From: Pyropia yezoensis
Taxonomy: Eukaryota > Rhodophyta > Bangiophyceae > Bangiales > Bangiaceae
Length of the DNA stretch: 64,000 nucleotides
Direction of reading: 5' to 3'
NCBI GenBank assembly: GCA_009829735.1
Contig: CM020620.1
Location: 22,232,020 to 22,296,019, forward strand
The notes below the pieces were generated by a model that saw nothing but the letters and a program-made list of their open reading frames with translations, ran no database searches and was not told the DNA's origin. Shown piece after piece: positions 11,431-21,761 of the stretch. Within the stretch, counting starts at the first letter, position 1, and every line of letters starts with the position of its first letter. A program made the position numbers and the translations under genes.

Positions 11431-11734
11431 CCTTCACCGCACACCTACTGCACTCGACTTGCTAGCGATGATGCGGCGATGGCAAAGGCAGAGTGATAGC
11501 AGAGTAAAGGCAACGATTATGTTCGTAGGATGGGGTCAACAGAGGCACACGCAGAGAAAATATTAACAAAAAAAAGAGGAGAGAGACAATGCGGGGTACG
11601 CGACAAAATGCCAGGAGAAGGCGCACACTATATGCACACACGCCCTCACCAACGGAAGAAAGAAGAGGAAGAGAGGAAAGAAAGGAGTAGCACACACAAT
11701 GCACAGGGGCAAGCTTAGACGAAGCGCCGCCCCG

Positions 11735-12706
11735 TCATGCGCTCTGGTCGGCCTCGCCCATGCCGCCGACGCCCCCACACACCAGGTCGGCCATCTCGGC
11801 ATAGCCGCTGGCGCCGACATGGACGCCCCAGTGGACGAGCCGGAGGAGCGCCACCTCACACCGGGCCACCTCCGGGGCCCCCCCGTCGAGGCCGGCAATG
11901 CGCGCCCAGGCGGCCGCCGACACCACCGGCTCATCGAGTACCTTGACCGCAAGCCGGACGCCCGCCGCGAGCAGCCGCCGCAGCGTCATCTCGCTGACGA
12001 TCGACGTGGTCGGGTGGTGGCCGCGGGCGCGGCCCATGTACACCCACGCCATGAGGAGGGCGGCGGTGGAGACGCCGCCCGCGGCCGCCAGGTGTGCCAC
12101 ATAGTCGTCGGGGGTGGGGAACCGCTCCAGCTCCGCGTCGGTCGCGTCAAAGGCTGACACGAGCGCGTCAGTGACCTCGTCCGCCGCGTCGGCCGTGGTC
12201 ATGTCCGAAATGGTCGACACGCCGTCGTCGGCGTCGCTGGCCTCCTCATCGTCGTCATTGGCGCTGGGGCCCACCTCGCACGAGTCCTCAATGACGCTGG
12301 TGAGGGCATGGAGGAAGCGCACGTCCGCGGCCGCGGGGCGGCGGCCGACGGCTTGCAGCCACGCCGGCACGTCTGCATCGTCAGAGTCATCATCATCAAG
12401 GTCGTTGGGGCGGGCAGGCGCGGCGGTGGAGGGGGAGGAGGGGGCGGCGCGCGCTTGTGGCGCCGCCGCCGCCACGCCGGGGCCGGCGGGCGACGGCACC
12501 GCCGCAACCTCCTCTGGCAGCCCTGGTGGCGCTGACGACACAAACGAGGCGGGTGTGGCGGGGGAGCCCGACGTCGCGAGTGCCGCCGCAGCCACCACCC
12601 GCCGCTTCCACCCTCCGTCTTGGCAGTCGGCGGTCGTCATCGTCGGGTCGGCGCAGCGGGGGCGCTTGCCCAGTCCGGGTGGTGCCGTCATTACCGCCAT
12701 GGCCAT
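11735..12706 (-). CDS. P/U-type (PHO80-like) cyclin
   Basis: An intronless ORF of 323 codons. I take the ATG at 12706 (MAMAVMTAPPGLGKRPRC); the frame stays open further upstream, but that part is low complexity. Residues 1 to about 165 are a disordered Ala/Pro/Asp-rich extension with an acidic patch (NDLDDDDSDDADVPAWLQ). The rest is a single cyclin box: FLHALTSVIEDSCEV starts helix 1, ALLMAWVYMGRARGHHP matches the family's conserved 'sLiYidRl' helix, TLRRLLAAGVRLAVKVLDE matches 'hRLlltsvmlAaKflDD', and EVALLRLVHWGVHVGASGY matches the 'LEleFLflldfrL.vs' end. Such cyclins bind CDKs and link phosphate or nutrient status to the cell cycle. The expected Asn after the 'DD' motif is replaced by an Ala-rich stretch, so the group is clear but the exact partner is not. 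Confidence 0.82.
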   Translation of the reverse strand: MAMAVMTAPPGLGKRPRCADPTMTTADCQDGGWKRRVVAAAALATSGSPATPASFVSSAPPGLPEEVAAVPSPAGPGVAAAAPQARAAPSSPSTAAPARPNDLDDDDSDDADVPAWLQAVGRRPAAADVRFLHALTSVIEDSCEVGPSANDDDEEASDADDGVSTISDMTTADAADEVTDALVSAFDATDAELERFPTPDDYVAHLAAAGGVSTAALLMAWVYMGRARGHHPTTSIVSEMTLRRLLAAGVRLAVKVLDEPVVSAAAWARIAGLDGGAPEVARCEVALLRLVHWGVHVGASGYAEMADLVCGGVGGMGEADQSA

Positions 12707-15700
12707 GAGCAAGTGCAACGGGAGGAGGAGAAGGGGTGGGAGGGGAGGGGGGGAGGAAGGGCAACAGGTGGGGAAAGGCAACAGGCGGGGGGGGGGGGGA
12801 GAGGGGAAGGGTGTACCCGCGGGGGCCGAACAGGCAAATGCGAGTAGGGCGGGGGTGGGGGGGGGGGGCGGGGTAGGGCGACCGAGATGGAAGCCGGTAT
12901 GGATGGATGATGGGGGGGGGGGAGAAGGAGAGGAGGGTGAAGACGCTCCTGACCGATAGGCGCTCAGCACGAGGGTGGCAAGACCGACGGTGGGCGGGCG
13001 GGCGGCACACGGTGTCGGGCGGTGCAGATGGGGGGTCTCCGCGGAAGGGGGCTCAGGGGGTTCCGGCCACCCCGCGACGGCGGTCTTGTACCCCGGCCAA
13101 GCCGCAAAGCCGGGTCGGCGGCGCGCGGCGCGGCGGGCGGCGGCCGCAGGCGACCAAATCGTGAGCAGCCGACCTCGCCCCCACCCCCCCCCCCCTGCAG
13201 CGGTGCAATGCCAATCCCTCCCCACGCACCCCCCCCCTCAATGCGCCTGCGGGAAGGGGTGTGCCGTCCCGTTCTCCCCCCCACGCCGACACTTCCCCGC
13301 CCCAACGTCAGGCCCCCGCCGGACGGGATCGGGGTGGCGCGAGGCACGGTGGCCCGGCACCCCCACCCCCTCCCGGTTGTACCCCCTGCGTTGGCGGGCC
13401 TCAAACCGCCGGCCAGGCGCGCCCCATCCCCCCACCCCCCCCCCCCCCCACACCACCCACCCTCTCCCCGTGCAACACCCACCCGCAAGGCACTCACGCT
13501 GGTCACACCCAATGTGGCGAGGCGTGGCGACGTGGCCAGCGGCAGGGGCAGTGGACGAGCAACACGACACCCCCATCCCCCCCCCCCCACCCACCCGCCG
13601 CGTTCGCGCGAAAGGAGGGGGCAACGTCGGCCCTGGCGGGGGCAGGGGGAGGGGGGTGGTGCGAGTTGCGTGGAGGGCCCCCCTCACTTGCGACCTGTGC
13701 GCCCCCTCCCGGCTGGCAAAACTGTGGGGTGCCGCTGCGGGGCCAGCGGGCCAAAGAAAAACGACAGCCGTTATGAATGACGGTAGCAAAAAGGGGGAGG
13801 GTGTCGCGGGCGCGCGCCAAACGGCGATGGGGCGGCGGCGGGGTGGTGGAGGGGCACAGAATAGAGAGGTCAACGGGGGGCGCCGGTCATACTCGTCGGC
13901 CGCCTGGCGGGACCGAGCACGCGCCCCAGGTGTCGGGGGGGGGGGGGGGGGGGGGCGGCGCGGAGAGGAGAGAGGACAAGGGCGTGATGATAGGGTGCCA
14001 CGATGGACGCGGGTGCCCCAGCCGGTTGGCGGCGCTCGTCGCGCATGGCTGGCTGGGCTCCGAGGGAGAAAGAGAGTAACAGGAAAAAAAAACCGCCGCA
14101 CAGAGGGAGTCCCACAGGGAGGCACCGGCGGCTCGATCACACGGCGGCGCCTCCGGCGGCGCTCACCGGCAAGTGGCGCGGCGACGGCGAAACGGTTGGA
14201 TGGGGGCGGGGGGGGGTGGTGTGGCCGTCGGAGGACCCGAATGAGGGGGGTGGAGGGGGTGGCAGGGGCCCCGCCCGCACCCCGGTGATTCGTCCAGCGG
14301 CGGCCGACAGGCAGGCAGCAAAGGTGTGGGGGGGGGGGCGCGCGCGACTGGCAGGGGGCGTCGCCAGCACGGCGCGGTTGCTGCTTCCACAAACGCGCCC
14401 ACGGCAGACAAGAGAAAGGACGGGCGGCGACGGAACCGCCCCCCCCCCCCCCCCCCACGGGCCCCGCCGTCCTCGACCGATTGGAATGAAGCCACGGTGA
14501 TGAGCACGGGATCATGCGCGCGCCGGCTGGCTGGTCGGCACCCGCAGATGTCTGGTGGCGGCCGCCAAGCGTGACACGGCACCGAGGCAAGGGGGCGACG
14601 GGCGACCCGGCGCCCGTCGCCACTGGGTGACCCAGCGACCGACGCCGTCCCGGCCCCCGGAGCCGCCGCGTCTGAGCCGACCAGGCAGAGTGCGTACATA
14701 CGGCGGCAGGCCAAGAGGCTGGCTGGTGCCCGTGTGATGAGCGAAGGGCGGGAGAGAGGGGCCCGTCGTCGGGCGGCCTCCCTCCACGGGCCAACCCCAC
14801 AAAGCTCGAATGACTTGGCAGGTCGGCCGGCGGCGTCCCCTGCGTGGCGCGGACAGCCGGGGTGCACGTCTGCGGGGGAGGTGGTGGCGCGGAACACAGC
14901 CTCGGGTGGCCCAGACCCTCCCTGCTTCCCTCTCCGCCGCTCTCCTTGTCCTGTCCCGCGCGGGGGCAGGCACGCACGGCCATCGCTGGCCAGGCGATGC
15001 CCGCGGGCGGCCACGGAGCGCCACTGTCGGCGGCGGGCGAGCCATTCATCGGCCGCCGCGGGGCGTGCTGGGGTGTGTCAGGTGCGCCAGCGGGCTGCCC
15101 TGTCGCGTCAAAGGGAAATACATAGAGAAAAGACAGGGATGAGCGCAGCGGTGAGGTGCTGGCGCTGCTGCGCTGGGAGACCAGTGTCACGCCGCAGAAG
15201 GACTGGTAGATACCGGGTAAGGGGGGGGAGGGGGGGTGCGGTTTCGGGGGAGTGGAGGGGGAGAACGGTGGCGGGGACAGCGGCGTCGACTGGAAGGTCT
15301 GGTCGCGACGCGCCCAGCGGGGCTTGCAGAGCCCACATGCCCGGCTCGCGACCGAGGCGTGGCATGGCGCCCGCCACGGCAGCGGATCAGTGCCGCACGT
15401 GCCGATACGTTGCAATGGTCAGGAGGGCTCGACCGGGGGAGCGCGGGGTGTGCCCTGCCAACCGACGCGGCAAATGACAACCGCCATGACACCTGACACT
15501 CGGTCGCCGTGATCGGGCGGCGGCGCCTCCAGCCCGCCTCCACGGCCCCTCTGAAGAAAAAAAAACAATTTGGGCCAGCAACAGGCACGAGCCCGTTGGC
15601 GACGCCACCACCGCCCACGAGGCGGCCGCGGCCAGGTGTTACGTTGCGCACTCCTACTCGGCCGACCTGGCAAGGCGCTGGCGAGTCGCGTCACGCCCTC

Positions 15701-18126
15701 CCGCCGACGGCAGCGCGGCGGGGGCTGCCGTTCGCGGTCGCGGCCCCCCCTCCCAGCCGTCGCGTTGCTGGTGTCCCGGCGCCAGTCGTGGTTGGCCGCC
15801 TGGCCACCGCGGGGGGGCGTCACCAAATTCGGAGAGCCCACCCATTCGGGCCAGTGCTCACTGGCGGCGGGCTCGCCCGGCGTCACGGCGGCCGCCCGCG
15901 GCGGCGGGCTGGTGGCTCACCGCGAGCCAGACAGGAGGCCGCCCCACCTTCCACATCTCCCGCCGAGCCCCCCCTTCCTCGCGTGGCCGTGCGTGCTTTG
16001 ATTGCACCTCTCGCTCCGGAGGTGCGGGGCGGCGTTTGGGAATCTGGGGCGGATCCACGAGGCGGGGAGTTGGCGGGGCGCGCTCCCGAGCCCTCCACCT
16101 CCACAGCCGCGGCTGAGCAACAGACCAGGCGGGGGAGAGGAAAATCCGCGCCCCTGGTGGCGTCCTGAGGTGTGTTCTCGGAAGACACATGGGCCAGGCT
16201 TCATTTCTCAATGGGTGGATATGTAGGGCGGCGGAGGGACCGCCAGCCAGCCCCTCCATCCGCCGTATTTCGCGCGGTCCGGCCACACCTCGTCAACAGG
16301 CCCACCAGAGTTGCCAGCCCGGGGCTCCTACTATGTACTTGCGCCCCTGCCGACGGTTTGTTGCCTGCGCTACACTGACTCAGAGGCCTCGAACGTGGGC
16401 ACGGAGCGCAGCCATATCATGGCTGCCGTCGAACCTTGGGCCCGGGGGTGTCCCAGGGCCCCGTCCCAGCCTTGGACCAAACACTGACGCAAGGGCCCAA
16501 TGTCGCAGTGTCGACGGACCTCCGGGTCTGTCAGGGGAGGAGCGTGGCGCGGCTCGTCGGGCCTGAGTGGCGCATATCCGGGGGAGTTGCATCTGCCAGT
16601 GGGGTCCCCCGTGGATGTTGTTCTCGTGACACACAGATGATGAGGCTGTCTAGGATGCCTTGTGCGTGCAGACGCTATGGCATAAAATCCACATGTGCGG
16701 GAGGGTCCCCCTTCCATCACGTGAACCGCTGCGCGGCACCACCAGCGACCGTGCACCCGTGGCGGGTGGGAAAACAGCCCCTGTCGAGCGGGGCGCGGGT
16801 GACCCCGCATTCCCGGGCTGTTCTACGTTGCTGCGTTGTCTCCTAAAAAGCAGCCCCCTGACTCACACGCCTCCGTCTGGACTCCCGACGTTGAGCTGGG
16901 GAAGACGCGGACGATCCGCGGGGCCGTGCAGCCCAGATATTTTTGGTCCCTCTGCAAAGGCCAATCCCGTGGCACCGCCTTTTTAGGTGGAGAAGCCCCA
17001 CGCTCGGGGAAGCTGCGGGCAGCGCGCCAGATCCGGATGACCAGGCGAGGGGTAACGGCATTGGGTGAGTATGGCGGCGGAGATTGCGTCGCTCGGGGCG
17101 GTGGGGGAAGGAGATTGGCCGTTTTGGCCTGGTGGGGGGCCTCGCTGTCGAGGTTGTTGCGGCTGCCGATGCGGGAGGTGCGCCCTCTGGCGGGGGTCAC
17201 GGCGTCGCGGTGGATCGGTCAGGGGAGGCCAGCCTCGCTAGCCGCGATGTGTCGAAGACCGGCGGCCTCTCCCCCGGCTGCTGCTCTCGGTGGCCCACTC
17301 CGCTGTTCTTGGGCGTTTTAGGTACACAGCCTTCACTTGCGCTGTGCATCGTCTTGACGGGGTGCCCACCAGGATGATGCCAGGACCATCAGTGGCCTGA
17401 AAGCATTTGCAAGCACGGGGTCCCGCCCTTCCAGCTCTCATCGATTGTCAGCAGTGTCGGCTCCCGGCTGGCTAGTTGGCAAGACAGACACAAAGTGAGG
17501 GGACTTCCACCCAGTGAGAGTACTGGGCGAGCGCGTCCCAAGGTTAAGACGAGCGTTTTGAGTGCAGTAGTCAGGAGCAGTTGACGGCAACCGGCGCCAG
17601 TGCGAGCCGCGACCGGACCATCGACGACCTGCGCGGGGAAGTCCGTCCAGCGGCTCCCCGGAACGGGCGAGCGAGGGAGTGGGGGGTGACCCAGCACCTC
17701 CCAACACTGCGAGTCGCTTCCGTTTTTTGATGCGTTCTCCTGAGTCAGCATCCTCTGACTTCACCCGGCATCATGCTGAGATGAGTGAGTCGCCCTCGCG
17801 TCCTCAATCAAAGGGATTCTAGACAGGGGTGGCAGGCGGGTTGCCCGTCTCTCCACGCCTCTGGGCAACCGGCATGGCTTTGTGACGGCCGTTACCTACT
17901 GCTCGGGGTCCAGAGCGGGCGACTGGGAGCCGTCGGGGAGAGCGAAGTGGCCGTTGTGTCTGCATAACGGCACGCACACCAAGTTTTATTCTCCCTATGG
18001 AAGAAAGGGTAAGTGCAGGAAACAAATAATGACGGGGGGGCAAAATTGATGGCTACTCGACTGTGATGTCGATGAAGCTGTCCGCCCTCCCGCGCGCGGC
18101 GGCCGCCGGGCCGTGACGCTGCATAC
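12707..18126. other. Long region without a confident gene
   Basis: The sequence from 12707 to about 15500 is full of G/C runs. The longest ORF (minus, 13238-15415) is Pro/Arg/Ala-rich and resembles no domain. A few minus-strand stretches near good donors, such as the one before cagcgtgagtg at about 13490-13500 and the stretch at 15110-15200 (GVTLVSQRSSASTSPLR), could be exons, but I could not link them. From 15500 to 18126 the DNA has fewer runs and no long sensible frame; it may be decayed repeat sequence. Confidence 0.35.
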
Positions 18127-18127
18127 T

Positions 18128-18594
18128 TATGCGACTTGCCACCGCCGTGTCCGTCCGCTATCACCAACCAGACACAGCAACGCGGCCGCGCCCTTCTTCA
18201 CGAAGAGCGCACCCACGCCCACTGTCATATGCAACGTGGGGGGCACGCCGGTCGCGTCCGGCTGCACCCACGAGTGAAACGGTCGGCACAAAGCAGCGGC
18301 CGAGGCACCGGCGGTGCCAGACGCCGGCGGCGCCACGGAGTGGTGGGCAATGACGACGGCATTCGCCACTATGCTAGTCACTTCAAGCGGCGATCCATCC
18401 CCCCCGAACCCCGCCGTCACCCACCCCACTCCCTCCCACGTCGTCCTCGCAGTCGGCCGCTTGCCAGCGCCACTCAGCATGCAGAGTGAAGCGCACTTCG
18501 CGCGCGAGAGCGCCAAACAGCTGGAGCAGTCCAAAGTACATGCCACCTCCCCCCGCAATGAATATGGCAGCTGTAGGTCCAGTCTGCATTCGCC
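18128..18594 (-). CDS. Hypothetical protein fragment with hydrophobic segments
   Basis: On the minus strand an ATG at about 18589 opens MQTGPTAAIFIAGGGGMYFG, with a hydrophobic stretch and then GALAREVRFTLHAEWRWQA. A second frame continues with VTAGFGGDGSPLEVTSIVAN and VGVGALFVKKGAAALLCLVG to a stop at 18127-18129. A GT donor at about 18415 (gggtgggtgac) could connect the two, but no clear acceptor was found. I do not recognise the family. Composition is less biased than in the surroundings, which is the main reason for listing it. Confidence 0.22.
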
Positions 18595-18780
18595 GACGTG
18601 GCGACGGCGAGCCACAAGCCCCTCACCGGCCGGTAAAACCAGGCGTTGTCAAGTGTACTACTTTTGGTCAAGTGCACAAGTATTGAGTGAGTTTAGAAAT
18701 CAGCGAATGCATACCAGCGTGTCGTCGACTGCGAGCAAGCGACTTTTTCAAACTCGCCTGACGGCCGGTTTGCGACACGC

Positions 18781-19840
18781 TCCGAGTTTGTGGCACCGAG
18801 TTCGTGGCGCCGCAAACTCGGTGTGCCACAAAGGACCGTGCAGTTTGGGACATCACCCAGTCATCGAGTTTGTGGCAGGAGTTGTGGGCAAGAAGTACAG
18901 GGAAGTGGCGAAGTGGTCGCGGGCTTAAACAAAAACAATATCAGTGTGGCCATAGGCTCAATTCAATGGCCAGTGCGGCACGTCCGACGAGGTGCACAAG
19001 TGAGTTCGCCGTCTGAAGTGCACCGCTCAACGTACAACGCGGCAGGGAACGGCGCGCAGACTGGTACCTTCACTTTCACCCCCCCTCCCGTTTTCCCCCC
19101 TACCTGTCTAGACGACCTCGCACTCATGAGGAGGATGGGTCGGGGGTGCGAGAGGAGGGGTGCAGGTGAGATCGGGAAAGAGGGGGGGAGAGGGCGGGCG
19201 CGCCAGGGAAATAAATCAAACGTGGAGGCGTATGGCAGGGCAGCAGTGGTAAGAAGAAAAAATACAAAACCGTCTACCCGCCGCGCCCCGCCACCCCGCC
19301 GCCCCGTCGCCCAGCTGCCCATCGGCCCTCCCGCTCGCGTCGTGCCCCCCGTGCCGCTCCCCCTCCCGCCCACGCGCCAGCCCAGTGCGCCGGTAAGTGA
19401 TCAGGGGGTAGGGCTGTCCAGTGAGGAGGGGTCGCCGCCGAGGGGCGGGGATGGGGGAGGCGTCGAGAGGCGTGGCGGGAGGATGTGAGCAGAACGCGCA
19501 GTGCCTGCGCGGGTGTTGCGCAGGGAAAACATACATACAGTATAGCGCGGCTGACGGTCGGCGGCGGTGGCGCGACGCTCCCACCGTGACCTGCGCCTGG
19601 GTATGCACTCCAGTTCAAATCGGGAGGCCTCCGTCGCGAAGAACTCAGGTGAAAGTACTACGAAGTTGCGCCTAATGAAGGGGGCAACACTGCCACATCT
19701 TGTCGCGCAACATGGCTTTGGCCGAAGCCATGTTGCGCCACATCGAGTTTCTGGCAGTGGTCCCAGCAGACACGTGGGACACATAAGCCAACCAGATAAT
19801 GCCACGCACTGCCACAAACTCACTGCCACAAACTCGGCCT
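18781..19840. mobile_element. Possible non-autonomous DNA element with inverted 13-bp motifs
   Basis: The motif cgagtttgtggca (with small variants) occurs near 18782, 18800 and 18864 in the forward sense and near 19743 in variant form. It occurs in the reverse sense (tgccacaaactcg) near 18810 and twice at 19808-19838. Forward copies cluster at the left and reverse copies at the right, as expected for terminal inverted repeats. The inside has no coding capacity. I did not find a convincing target-site duplication, so the element call is tentative. Confidence 0.35.
19705..19738. repeat. Perfect 14-bp inverted repeat (hairpin)
   Basis: gcgcaacatggctt (19705-19718) is followed after a 6-base loop by its exact reverse complement (19725-19738). 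It lies inside the region of inverted cgagtttgtggca motifs. Confidence 0.9.
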
Positions 19841-19864
19841 TGTCTCAAAACGGCCCTGAATGAG

Positions 19865-20250
19865 CGTGCTTTCCTCGCGTATTTTTATTCCGTGACATCT
19901 GGCAAGCGTACTGTCAAAAGCGCCGCAAATAGCGTACCTCAAGCGTACTTTTTGGCAACATGGTCAGAACCAAGGCTCAGAAGACTTCCTCAGTGAATTG
20001 AATTTCCTAATGGATCTCAATGCGGCTGAATTTCGTCCGAGAAACGATAGTAATTACGTATTGGCCGTCATATTTTACCCGACAGCGCATCTGGCAAAAG
20101 TAAGTTAGCATGATGCGTCAGCGTGCATTTTGGCCGCTAGAGTGCGCGTATGCGTACCAGGCACATTAGGAGATTCTTCAGAGCGTACGCGTAGTACGCT
20201 AATTGAATACGCGCGAAATACGCTTGCGATGAGTACGCTTGGCAGCCCCT
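19865..20250. repeat. Cluster of gcgtact/agtacgc motifs in low-GC DNA
   Basis: At least seven copies of gcgtac or its reverse lie within about 390 bases, including caagcgtact, caagcgtacttt, the near-palindrome agcgtacgcgtagtacgct at about 20182-20200, and gagtacgcttgg. The surrounding DNA is much less GC-rich than the rest of the window and has no ORF. Confidence 0.6.
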
Positions 20251-20479
20251 GGTTGAGAGCCCCAGACCTGCTTGCGTGGAAAGTTCCCGTCTTCGATCGC
20301 CGTTGAACGGAGCGTGAGGGTGTGGGTAGAGGATGTATGGGCGTGAACACACACGATTAGAAGACGAATATGCGCACGTTTCCTGAGCAGATGCGGTCTT
20401 AATTCCTGGGTTTGGCTTCATCTCTGTCCTGGCCCTCTCCGTAGCCACAGTACGTGCCGGTGCTGCGCCACACATGCGT

Positions 20480-21300
20480 GACATCGGAGAGTGGGGGGGG
20501 GGGAAAGGCGGCTGCTCCTGCCTTATGCATCCTCCACTTACTATGTACCTTCTTCCCACGTGTAACGTTCTGTAGTTGTGCTGGGGGGGGGGAGCGGGAC
20601 ATAGCGCACTCCAGTGTTTGATTTCTTCTCCACCAAGGACGTGATGCATCTCGTCTCTGCTTGCGGGGGGGGGGGGCGATGGCACATGGGGGTTGCTGTT
20701 GCTTGCTTTCTTTATTTGCCTGTGCTGACGCTCGCCTGATGGGAGGTGGGAAGTGGAGGGCGCGGGTCCTCCGCCGACCACCGGGGAGGGGGAGGGGGGT
20801 TCTCCGGCGGCCACCTCGCCCGCATTTCTGAATGTAGCCATTTTGTGTTCTTGCCGTAGGCGGGGGGGGGGCGGGCGGATGCCCGCTGCTGTTTTTTTCG
20901 TTCTGTAGTTGTGTTGAGGGGGGGGAGGGGGGTTCATGGCGCACAGCTGTTTCAGGACTTCTTCTCCTTTAACGCTATGATGCATCATGTCTCGGCTTGT
21001 GCGTGGGGGCGGGGATGGCTGGTGATGGGTGCCGTGACTTGCTTCAATCTGCTTGCCTGGGTCTATAATTGCCTGCAGGGAGGTCCGGCGGGGGGGGGGG
21101 GGGGGCGTGCAGGGCGTTGCCTTGCCTGCGTCTTACACTGTTGCGTTTGTGTGTGTCTGTCTCCGGGTGTTAGGGGGGGGGGGACACGGCGCGCAGTAGG
21201 CTCATGGTTTTTGCCTCACCAAAGCTATGCTGCAGCGTTTCTCTACGTTTTGGGGTGGGGGCGATGACAAGCGGGGGGGAGAGTAGGGGGGGGAAGCGGA
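20480..21300. repeat. Diverged tandem repeats of about 0.33 kb and 0.23 kb spacing
   Basis: A unit beginning cgttctgtagttgtg at 20566 recurs at 20899 (333 bases later) and, much diverged, at about 21129. Each copy has a G run, then a variant of ggcgcacagctgtttcagg, a ttcttctcc stretch, a gatgcatc stretch, another G run and a cttgctt...gcctg stretch. The copies are clearly related by eye but have many changes. No coding frame is shared, so this is probably a decayed satellite or a repeated non-coding unit. Confidence 0.6.
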
Positions 21301-21761
21301 GCACGTGAAGAGGGGCGGGAGTCCGGGACTGGGGTGATTCCAATAGGCAGTGGGAATTGTTTGAGCGAACCGGGTGCAAGTCCTGCTCGCCTCACCCTCG
21401 CGGTATCGCCACGTGGTGCCCTCCCCTCCCTCTTCGCCCCGCCGCACCGCAAGCGTCCTTTTCTCTGCCTTCTCCACCTCGCCCCCCCGCCTGGCTTCTG
21501 CGTGCCCCCTCCGCTGCGTCGTCCATTCTGTCGCCGTGCTCTTGAGTTTATTGCGCAGTCCCCCCGATGAATAGTTACCGGTTGGTGAGCTTCAGGTGAC
21601 TCATACAGGGGAGCATGCCAGCCACGTCCGACATTCGGGAGGATGAAACAAGGTATTTCCTCTGGGATAGGGCCGATGTCGGCTGCAGGAATCTCCAACC
21701 GGGACATGGTGTCGGCGCAGTGGTGCTCCCTCCCTGCTCTGGTGCACACCTTGTACTTGAA

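Noticed and set aside
12114-12959. Plus-strand ORF of 281 codons
   Set aside because: Antisense shadow of the cyclin gene; the Ser/Ala/Gly pattern mirrors the cyclin codons.
13238-15415. 725-codon ORF on the minus strand
   Set aside because: Pro/Arg/Ser-rich throughout, no domain, crosses several G/C runs, and both strands are equally open. It is most likely a composition artefact.
21345-21405. tRNA-like sequence (gggtgcaagtcctgctcgcc)
   Set aside because: The T-arm stem does not pair and no acceptor stem or anticodon arm could be drawn.
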